Positions 58,214-64,000 of a stretch of 64,000 nucleotides of DNA are shown here, one piece after another. This DNA comes from Brackiella oedipodis DSM 13743. Lineage in GTDB: Bacteria > Pseudomonadota > Gammaproteobacteria > Burkholderiales > Burkholderiaceae_B. The notes beneath the pieces are model-generated. The model did no database searches. It was given only the letters and a program-made list of their open reading frames with translations, and had not been told where the DNA came from. Every line of letters starts with the position of its first letter. The first letter of the stretch is position 1. Location: assembly GCF_000621025.1 (NCBI RefSeq), contig NZ_JHZJ01000009.1, forward strand, positions 124,001-188,000, given 5' to 3'. Both the position numbers and the translations under genes were made by a program.

Positions 58214-59215
58214 ATGACTTTACAAGCTTATTCGATTCTCGATTTATGTGGTGTCAATCAACATGAAGGCAGTCGCGAGGCACTGCAACGTTCTTTGCGA
58301 TCCGCACAAGCCGCTGAGCAGGCAGGATTTAAACGTTTTTGGATGGCTGAACACCACAATATGCAAGGCATTGCAAGCTCCGCTACTGCCGTCGCTTTGG
58401 CCCATATCGGTCAGGGTACTCAGCAAATACGCATTGGCTCGGGTGGGGTAATGTTACCTAATCACGCACCTTTAGTGATTGCCGAGCAGTTTGGCACCTT
58501 GGCGGCTTTGTATCCCGATCGCGTGGATCTCGGCTTAGGACGCGCACCGGGCACAGACTCGGTAACGGTGAGGGCGCTGCGTCGTGATCCCATGGCGGCG
58601 GCCGAAACTTTTCCAGAAGATGTGCAAGAGTTATTACATTACCTGGATGATAGTGAACCTGGTCAGCCCGTCATTGCCAATCCAGGGCAAGGGTCTCATG
58701 TTCCTGTGTGGTTACTTGGCTCGAGTTTATATAGTGCGCAACTGGCGGCTTATTTAGGCTTGCCATATTCATTTGCTGCCCATTTTGCACCACGTATGCT
58801 GACCCAGGCCATCAATATCTATCGTCAGCAATTTAGACCCTCTAAGTATCTGAAGGCGCCCTATGCTAAGATTTGCGTCAATATGATCTTGGCTGACACT
58901 CAGCAAGAAGCTGAATTATTGTTCACGACCATGCAACAATCAGTGCTTAATTTATTGCGTAATAAGCGCGGTAAACTGACACCACCCAATCCTGATGTAT
59001 TGCGCGATGCCAGTCCTCACGAGAAAGACGCTATGCAAAATATGTTGCAGTACGCGTTTGTGGGTACTCCACAGAACGTCGCGCCTGCGGTGCAACAACT
59101 GCTAGAGACCTTACAACCCGATGAATTAATGATCCACAAACGGATGTTTGATTTGGACGCGCAATTACATTCGATTAAGTTATCGGGAGCGCTGTTATCT
59201 GAGCTTTTGAAGTAG
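58214..59215 (+). CDS. luciferase-like (LLM class) flavin-dependent oxidoreductase
   Basis: 333 residues from the ATG at 58214, 5 nt after AAGGAG (two in-frame GTG codons precede it). Bacterial-luciferase-type barrel: [13 protein letters not shown] (about 38-50), [26 protein letters not shown] and [11 protein letters not shown] (about 109-119). These features suit the MsnO8/YhbW subgroup, which uses reduced FMN. Substrate unknown. No partner gene is obvious. Confidence 0.88.
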   Translation: MTLQAYSILDLCGVNQHEGSREALQRSLRSAQAAEQAGFKRFWMAEHHNMQGIASSATAVALAHIGQGTQQIRIGSGGVMLPNHAPLVIAEQFGTLAALYPDRVDLGLGRAPGTDSVTVRALRRDPMAAAETFPEDVQELLHYLDDSEPGQPVIANPGQGSHVPVWLLGSSLYSAQLAAYLGLPYSFAAHFAPRMLTQAINIYRQQFRPSKYLKAPYAKICVNMILADTQQEAELLFTTMQQSVLNLLRNKRGKLTPPNPDVLRDASPHEKDAMQNMLQYAFVGTPQNVAPAVQQLLETLQPDELMIHKRMFDLDAQLHSIKLSGALLSELLK

Positions 59216-59277
59216 GCTGCTTATAACACGAAATAGGGTCTATGTGTAAAAATTTCCCTTTTAAATTCTAAAAAATT

Positions 59278-59292
59278 ACCCTATAATAGGGT
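59278..59292. promoter_or_regulatory. 15-bp palindrome over a -10 box upstream of the phosphatase gene
   Basis: ACCCTAT-A-ATAGGGT contains TATAAT (59282-59287) at its centre. A further half site, ATAGGGTC, lies at 59233-59240. A dimeric repressor bound here would block the promoter. 59 bp before the ATG. Confidence 0.5.
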
Positions 59293-59351
59293 CTTGCTCT
59301 AAGACCAGTCAATTTTTGACTTTCTACAAAGGTTTGCGGCAATTTTAAACT

Positions 59352-59843
59352 ATGGTAACTAAAGTTCTTTTTGTTTGTACGGGTGGTATTTGCAGAGCGC
59401 CAAGCGCGGCGGCGGTGTTACGCCGTCTAGTCAATGAAGCCGATTTACAAGATCAAATCCAAATTGATTGTGCGGCGACGCATGATTACCATTTAGGCGC
59501 GAGTCCAGACGGTCGCGCCCGTTTTGTAGCGCGCAAAAGAGGCTATGATATCTCTGGCATCAAAGTCCGCCTAGTCCAAGCTTCAGACTTCCAAGACTTT
59601 GATATGATTTTGGTCATGGACTGGGAGAACCTCTCCAAAATGAAGCAACTCTGTCCACGACCGCTACAACACAAATTACGCCTACTCATGCGTTACGCTA
59701 ACGACTACGAAGAAGCCACAGTGCCAGACCCTTTTTATGGGGGACTAGATGCTTTTTTCAAAATGTACGATTATTTGGCAGATTCTTGCCAAGGCGTATT
59801 TGAAATCATCAGTGGTCGTTACCGATCCTCCCAAGTGGCATAA
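59352..59843 (+). CDS. low-molecular-weight protein tyrosine phosphatase-family protein
   Basis: 163 residues. The P-loop CTGGICRA (Cys9 to Arg15) keeps the CX5R nucleophile and arginine, and VPDPFYGG supplies the general-acid Asp. The usual loop is C.GNICRS: here the Asn is Gly12 and the Ser after Arg is Ala16, two residues that tune the loop and the leaving group in the family. Activity may be altered. The gene lies upstream of iscR, as in many betaproteobacteria, but a hairpin separates them. Confidence 0.85.
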   Translation: MVTKVLFVCTGGICRAPSAAAVLRRLVNEADLQDQIQIDCAATHDYHLGASPDGRARFVARKRGYDISGIKVRLVQASDFQDFDMILVMDWENLSKMKQLCPRPLQHKLRLLMRYANDYEEATVPDPFYGGLDAFFKMYDYLADSCQGVFEIISGRYRSSQVA

Positions 59844-59858
59844 TCCTTATTTCATCAT

Positions 59859-59893
59859 AGCCCCCTGTGGTCTCTCTGCAGGGGGCTTTGTTA
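59859..59893 (+). terminator. hairpin after the phosphatase gene
   Basis: AGCCCCCTG / CAGGGGGCT stem, 11-nt loop, followed by TTGTT. The U tract is poor. Confidence 0.6.
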
Positions 59894-59938
59894 TGTGTTT
59901 CACATAAGCCCATCTATTTAATCGCTATAATAAAGCTA

Positions 59939-59963
59939 ATAACATAGTAATTTAGTCAGGTAT
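59939..59963 (+). promoter_or_regulatory. iscR: IscR type 1 box, distal
   Basis: By my count 21 of 25 positions fit ATASYYGACTRWWWYAGTCRRSTAT-type sites; the right half TAGTCAGGTAT is perfect. Confidence 0.6.
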
Positions 59964-59969
59964 TATGTT

Positions 59970-59994
59970 ATACTTGAGTGAATTACTAAGGTAT
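59970..59994 (+). promoter_or_regulatory. iscR: IscR type 1 box, proximal
   Basis: About 22 of 25 positions fit the type 1 consensus (ATACTTGA...AAGGTAT at the ends). It starts exactly 31 bp after the distal box, so both lie on the same DNA face. TATACT (59969-59974) overlaps it and could be a -10. Implies [2Fe-2S]-IscR autorepression, as in E. coli. Confidence 0.65.
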
Positions 59995-60009
59995 TAGCAG
60001 GAGATTAAC

Positions 60010-60519
60010 ATGCGCTTAACAACCAAAGGTCGCTTTGCTGTCACTGCCATGATAGATATTGGCCTACGCCATCATAGTGGCCCTGTCGCGTTAGCGGCTA
60101 TCAGCTCACGACAAAATATCTCACTATCTTACTTAGAGCAATTATTTGGTAAATTGCGTCGCCATAAACTCGTTGAGAGCGTGCGCGGCCCTGGTGGCGG
60201 TTATATCTTGGCACGATACGCCCGTGACATTACCGTCGCCGATATTATTTTTGCGGTCGATGAGCCCATCGATGCCACCATGTGTGGCAATAAATCCACC
60301 TGTAACACGGGTCGTAATGGTGCCACTTCAGGGCACTGTATGACTCATGAACTTTGGAATGATCTGAATCGACATGTAGTGGATTATTTGGACTCAGTAA
60401 GTCTCCAAGACTTATGCGACCGTGAGCGTTTGCGTGAACTTGAACGCAAATCGCAAAGCCCCAAGAGTATTCGCATGATCCAGGCGAACGCCAGTCAGCG
60501 TGTATCAAATTTAGCCTAA
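60010..60519 (+). CDS. iscR: Fe-S cluster regulator IscR (Rrf2 family)
   Basis: 169 residues. Winged helix (about 1-75) starting MRLTTKGRFAVTAMIDI, recognition helix around SLSYLEQLFGKLR and wing GPGGGYILAR. Cluster ligands Cys92, Cys98, Cys110 and His113; Cys92 and Cys98 have the E. coli numbering, but the third Cys is 6 residues later (X11 instead of X5), with the insert NTGRNGATSGH. AGGAGA precedes the ATG. It controls its own operon and other Fe-S genes. Confidence 0.95.
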   Translation: MRLTTKGRFAVTAMIDIGLRHHSGPVALAAISSRQNISLSYLEQLFGKLRRHKLVESVRGPGGGYILARYARDITVADIIFAVDEPIDATMCGNKSTCNTGRNGATSGHCMTHELWNDLNRHVVDYLDSVSLQDLCDRERLRELERKSQSPKSIRMIQANASQRVSNLA

Positions 60520-60606
60520 AGTTTGATATAACGCAAAAAGACCCCAAATAAATATTAAAATATGATTAATTTATAAATAAATGTATCGTTTCGGAGTAAA
60601 CACTCA

Positions 60607-61824
60607 ATGTCGAATTTAAAATTACCTGTTTACCTAGATTACTCTGCAACCACCCCTATAGACTCTCGTGTGGTTGAGGCCATGCTTCCTTGGCTCACAG
60701 AGAAATTTGGTAATCCTGCTTCGCGCAGCCATTCCTATGGTTGGGAAGCCGAAGAGGCGGTAGAGAATGCTCGTCAGCAAGTTGCTGACTTAATCAATGC
60801 GGATCCGCGTGAGATTATCTGGACCTCGGGAGCCACTGAGTCAGACAATCTCGCCATTAAGGGAGCGGCTGAGTTCTACCAAAACAAGGGTAAACACCTG
60901 ATCACCGTAAAAACCGAACATAAAGCGGTATTAGACACCATGCGTGATCTTGAACGCCAAGGTTACGAAGTTACCTATCTAGATGTCAAAGAAGACGGTT
61001 TACTCGATCTTAAAGTCCTTGAAGACGCGATTCGTGAAGACACTACGTTGGTATCAGTGATGGCCGTCAACAACGAGATCGGTGTTATCCAAGACCTTGA
61101 TGCTATTGGTGAACTCTGTCGCTCCAAAGGCGTTATTTTCCACTGTGATGCCGCACAAGCTACAGGCAAAATGAAGCTCGATGTCAAAAACACCAAAATC
61201 GACCTTATGTCTATGTCCGCACACAAGACTTACGGCCCCAAAGGCATCGGTGCCTTGTATATTCGCCGTAAACCAAGGGTGCGTGTATTAGCGCAAATTC
61301 ACGGTGGCGGTCACGAACGTGGTTTCCGTTCAGGTACGCTAGCTACACACCAAATTGTCGGCATGGGCGAAGCCTACCGCTTAGCTAAGCTCGAGATGGA
61401 CTCTGAGAACCAACGTATTGGCGCTTTGCGCGATCGTCTTCTTAAGGGCCTGCAAGAAATTGAAGAGGTCTATGTCAACGGTAGTATGGAGCATCGTGTG
61501 CCTCATAACCTCAACATCAGTTTTAACTACATTGAGGGTGAATCACTCATGATGGCGGTCAAGGACCTTGCCGTTTCTAGTGGTTCGGCATGTACCTCTG
61601 CTAGCCTTGAACCTTCTTATGTTTTACGTGCCTTGGGTCGTAACGACGAGCTTGCCCATAGTTCGATTCGTTTTACCCTAGGTCGCTTTACCACTCAAGA
61701 AGAAGTGGACTTTACCGTTAATTTAATCAAGTCGCAGGTGGGTAAATTACGCGAAATGTCACCCCTTTGGGAGATGGCCAAAGAAGGGATTGACATTAGC
61801 TCAATTCAATGGGCAGCCCACTAA
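60607..61824 (+). CDS. iscS: cysteine desulfurase IscS
   Basis: 405 residues. Pyridoxal-phosphate Lys in [10 protein letters not shown] (about 200-209) and the mobile active-site Cys in [15 protein letters not shown] (about 325-339). The N terminus [14 protein letters not shown] is typical. It supplies persulfide sulfur to IscU and, presumably, TusA. CGGAG lies 10 nt before the ATG, 87 nt after iscR. Confidence 0.97.
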   Translation: MSNLKLPVYLDYSATTPIDSRVVEAMLPWLTEKFGNPASRSHSYGWEAEEAVENARQQVADLINADPREIIWTSGATESDNLAIKGAAEFYQNKGKHLITVKTEHKAVLDTMRDLERQGYEVTYLDVKEDGLLDLKVLEDAIREDTTLVSVMAVNNEIGVIQDLDAIGELCRSKGVIFHCDAAQATGKMKLDVKNTKIDLMSMSAHKTYGPKGIGALYIRRKPRVRVLAQIHGGGHERGFRSGTLATHQIVGMGEAYRLAKLEMDSENQRIGALRDRLLKGLQEIEEVYVNGSMEHRVPHNLNISFNYIEGESLMMAVKDLAVSSGSACTSASLEPSYVLRALGRNDELAHSSIRFTLGRFTTQEEVDFTVNLIKSQVGKLREMSPLWEMAKEGIDISSIQWAAH

Positions 61825-61845
61825 TAATTAACAAGGATATGTATT

Positions 61846-62232
61846 ATGGCTTACAGTGACAAAGTATTAGATCATTACGAAAATCCCCGCAACGTAGGCT
61901 CTTTTGATAAATCTGAGTCTCATATTGGTACCGGCATGGTGGGTGCACCCGCCTGTGGTGACGTACTGCGCCTACAAATCAAAGTCAATCCCCAAGGTGT
62001 GATTGAAGATGCTCGTTTCAAAACGTATGGTTGTGGTTCAGCCATCGCCTCAAGTTCTTTGGTCTCTGAGTGGGTAAAAGGCAAAACCCTCGATCAAGCA
62101 CTTGAAATTCGCAATTCACAAATTGCCGAAGAACTTGCCTTGCCGCCTGTCAAAATTCACTGCTCGATCTTGGCCGAAGACGCCATCAAAGCAGCCGTCA
62201 AAGACTACAAAGATAATTACGCGGCAGAATAA
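61846..62232 (+). CDS. iscU: Fe-S cluster scaffold IscU
   Basis: 128 residues. Cluster ligands in GAPACGDVLRL (Cys37, Asp39), YGCGSAIASS (Cys63) and KIHCSILAEDAI (Cys106). The chaperone-recognition LPPVK is at about 99-103. Scaffold for [2Fe-2S] assembly. AAGGATATG precedes the ATG. Confidence 0.97.
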   Translation: MAYSDKVLDHYENPRNVGSFDKSESHIGTGMVGAPACGDVLRLQIKVNPQGVIEDARFKTYGCGSAIASSSLVSEWVKGKTLDQALEIRNSQIAEELALPPVKIHCSILAEDAIKAAVKDYKDNYAAE

Positions 62233-62242
62233 GTCCCTAGGC

Positions 62243-62279
62243 TGTGGCTGATAAGCGCCCATAGTTGCTGTCAGCCGCA
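62243..62279 (+). repeat. stem-loop between iscU and iscA
   Basis: TGTGGCTGA (62243-62251) pairs with TCAGCCGCA (62271-62279), 9 bp with one G-U, 19-nt loop, no T tract. The iscU-iscA gap is 129 nt, unusually wide for this operon. Confidence 0.55.
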
Positions 62280-62361
62280 CTAGCAGAGGCTATTCACGGC
62301 GGCTATATTTTAGCTATCCATGTAGTTTTGTCGCGCTTTATGTACTAAAAGGACCCGTATT

Positions 62362-62685
62362 ATGTCTATTACGCTCACTCAAAAAGCTGCCAATCACATC
62401 AAGAAATACCTCACTAAACGAGGCCAAGGGGTGGGTTTGCGCTTTGGGGTGCGAACCTCTGGCTGTTCAGGCATGGCCTATAAGCTCGAGTATGTAGATG
62501 TGCCAGATCCCTTGGATCAAGTCTTTGAAAACTTTGATGTCAAGATTTTTGTTGACCCTAAGAGCTTGCCTTATGTCGATGGCACCGAGCTCGACTATGT
62601 CCGCGAGGGTCTGAATGAGGGCTTTAAGTTTTCTAATCCAAACGAAAAAGCCAGTTGTGGTTGTGGCGAATCCTTTTCTATCTAA
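62362..62685 (+). CDS. iscA: A-type Fe-S carrier IscA
   Basis: 107 residues. Three cluster-binding cysteines: one in [14 protein letters not shown] (about Cys35) and the pair in ASCGCGESF near the C terminus. AAAGGACC precedes the ATG. It delivers clusters to target proteins. Confidence 0.96.
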   Translation: MSITLTQKAANHIKKYLTKRGQGVGLRFGVRTSGCSGMAYKLEYVDVPDPLDQVFENFDVKIFVDPKSLPYVDGTELDYVREGLNEGFKFSNPNEKASCGCGESFSI

Positions 62686-62712
62686 GCGCCACATTGTTCT
62701 TTAGGTGTTAGA

Positions 62713-63216
62713 TTGAAGCAAAATTACTTCCAATTATTTAATTTGGAGCCGCGATTTCAGATTGAAGAGGCGGCTCTACAGCAGGCTTGGCGTGAAGCCG
62801 CCTCCAAAGTCCATCCTGATCGTTTTGCAACGGCCTTGGCGGCCGAGAGAAGGGTGGCGATTCAGTGGTCAGGCATTATCAATCAAGCCTATGACACCCT
62901 CAAAAAACCGCTGGCGCGTGCCATCTATTTGCTCGAATTGGCGGGTCACGATGTCCAAGCCGAAAATAATACATGCATGGATCCGAGTTTTTTGATGACG
63001 CAAATGCAGTTACGTGAGCAACTGGATGAAGCGACGGGTGATACCCCCAAACTACAAGCCATGCAAGCAGAGATTCTACAGACTGAGCATGACCTAGCCA
63101 ACACCATGCAGGTGCTCTTAGACGAGCAGCAAGACTACGACAGCGCCACTCAAAAAGCTCGTGAATGGATGTTCATCGACAAAATTCATCAAGAAATCAA
63201 CGCCAAATTACCTTAA
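62713..63216 (+). CDS. hscB: co-chaperone HscB
   Basis: 167 residues with a TTG start; AGGTG lies about 6 nt upstream and no ATG is available near the family start. J-domain (about 1-75) beginning NYFQLFNLEPRFQ, with the HPD motif in KVHPDRFA that stimulates HscA. A three-helix bundle that binds IscU follows. 27 nt after iscA. Confidence 0.94.
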   Translation: MKQNYFQLFNLEPRFQIEEAALQQAWREAASKVHPDRFATALAAERRVAIQWSGIINQAYDTLKKPLARAIYLLELAGHDVQAENNTCMDPSFLMTQMQLREQLDEATGDTPKLQAMQAEILQTEHDLANTMQVLLDEQQDYDSATQKAREWMFIDKIHQEINAKLP

Positions 63217-63233
63217 TTCCCACAAAATAGCAT

Positions 63234-64000
63234 ATGGCTTTATTACAAATTTCAGAACCTAATGCCTCACCGGAGCCGCATCATAGACGTTCGGCTGTAG
63301 GCATTGACCTAGGTACCACCAACTCACTGGTGGCAACAGTACGTAATAGTGTTGCCGAAATTATTCCTGATGAAAATGGCAAAGCTATTTTGCCATCAGC
63401 AGTGAGTTACCAAAAAGACGGTTCGGTATTGATTGGTGGTAGTGCTTTGCATGGCAAAAAGCACGATCCAGCCAATACATTTATCTCTGTGAAACGCTTG
63501 ATGGGACGCTCCTATCAAGAGGCCGTCGCAATGAGTGTTCCTTACGATTTGGTGGCCGATGCCAACATCGTCAAATTTAATACGCATCAAGGGGTTCTTT
63601 CGCCGATAGAAGTGTCGGCACAAATTCTAGCAAAATTACGCCAACGCGCTGAAGATGCTTTGGATGATGAGTTGGTGGGCGCCGTCATTACGGTACCCGC
63701 TTATTTTGATGATGCGCAACGACAAGCTACTAAAGACGCGGCGCGTTTGGCTGGGCTCAATGTTTTACGTTTACTCAATGAGCCCACGGCCGCTGCAGTT
63801 GCCTATGGACTAGACAATGGGGCCGAAGGTGTATACGCGGTCTATGATTTAGGTGGCGGTACCTTTGATATTTCAATTTTACGCCTCAGTAAAGGGGTCT
63901 TTGAAGTCTTGGCCACGGTAGGTGATACGCAATTAGGAGGCGATGATTTTGACGACTTAATCGTTGAAGATATTGTTAAGTATCACGACACCTCCGAGTT
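63234..64000 (+). CDS. hscA: Fe-S chaperone HscA, N-terminal part (runs off the window)
   Basis: Open from the ATG at 63234 to the right edge (about 255 codons), not closed by a stop. Hsp70 ATPase signatures: [15 protein letters not shown] (about 22-36), [20 protein letters not shown] (about 150-169) and [13 protein letters not shown] near 204-216. The N-terminal MALLQISEP is typical of HscA, not DnaK. It acts with HscB to release clusters from IscU. No strong ribosome site is visible; 17 nt after hscB. Confidence 0.95.
   Translation, partial: MALLQISEPNASPEPHHRRSAVGIDLGTTNSLVATVRNSVAEIIPDENGKAILPSAVSYQKDGSVLIGGSALHGKKHDPANTFISVKRLMGRSYQEAVAMSVPYDLVADANIVKFNTHQGVLSPIEVSAQILAKLRQRAEDALDDELVGAVITVPAYFDDAQRQATKDAARLAGLNVLRLLNEPTAAAVAYGLDNGAEGVYAVYDLGGGTFDISILRLSKGVFEVLATVGDTQLGGDDFDDLIVEDIVKYHDTSE

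Noticed and set aside
1-64000. CRISPR arrays, insertion sequences, prophage genes or a defence island
   Set aside because: No spaced repeats, transposase, integrase, phage structural or restriction genes were recognised anywhere in the window.

Overview
The window is chromosomal DNA of a Gram-negative betaproteobacterium, most likely Burkholderiales/Alcaligenaceae with moderate-to-low GC (my inference; an Oligella-like organism would fit). Grounds: a betaproteobacterial-type nuoA-N operon followed by a DUF2818-like gene, Omp32-type trimeric porins, class I PhaC with PhaB, a long TrpS with a C-terminal extension, and an LMW-phosphatase/iscRSUA-hscBA cluster. I recognised no tRNA, rRNA, insertion sequence, prophage or CRISPR array. 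Almost all of it is core metabolism, and I found no convincing multi-gene system of unknown type. The interesting signals are in regulatory RNA or DNA and in individual odd proteins.

Layout. 1-4930: the end of an unidentified gene, two tandem related lipoproteins, a membrane-anchored FMN/glutamate-synthase-like protein, a small membrane-anchored hypothetical protein, and an exported barnase-type RNase overlapping its barstar inhibitor. 4930-13290: maeB, divergent from the 2-oxoglutarate dehydrogenase operon sucA-sucB-lpdA. 13290-27800: zapE, a possible 51-codon ORF, trpS, a Na+/H+ antiporter-family gene, tex, a DinG-type helicase, bamD, rluD-pgeF, phaC and phaB. 28233-31800: a BamE/OmpA-like lipoprotein, a copper nitrite reductase with a fused cytochrome c (AniA type), and a NirV-like protein. 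32222-35775: two nearly identical porins, each behind a leader of about 285 nt whose sequence blocks and hairpins are conserved between them. 35776-36844: about 1 kb without a recognised gene, ending in hairpins just before nuoA. 36845-51846: the complete respiratory complex I operon nuoABCDEFGHIJKLMN and a DUF2818-like gene. 52119-55620: azurin, alaS, tusA. 55811-58129: rpsP, then 682 nt of apparently noncoding structured DNA, then rimM-trmD, with no rplS following. 58214-64000: a luciferase-like monooxygenase, an LMW phosphatase, then iscR-iscS-iscU-iscA-hscB-hscA, with hscA running off the end.

How the genes fit together. Malic enzyme, the oxoglutarate dehydrogenase complex and complex I make up oxidative carbon and energy metabolism. 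Complex I and IscR depend on the Fe-S clusters assembled by the isc operon, which has two good IscR boxes in front of it. Azurin is a plausible electron donor to AniA, and both genes carry a related FNR-like motif upstream, suggesting joint induction at low oxygen. PhaC and PhaB store surplus carbon as polyhydroxyalkanoate. BamD, the BamE/OmpA-like lipoprotein and the porins belong to outer-membrane biogenesis.
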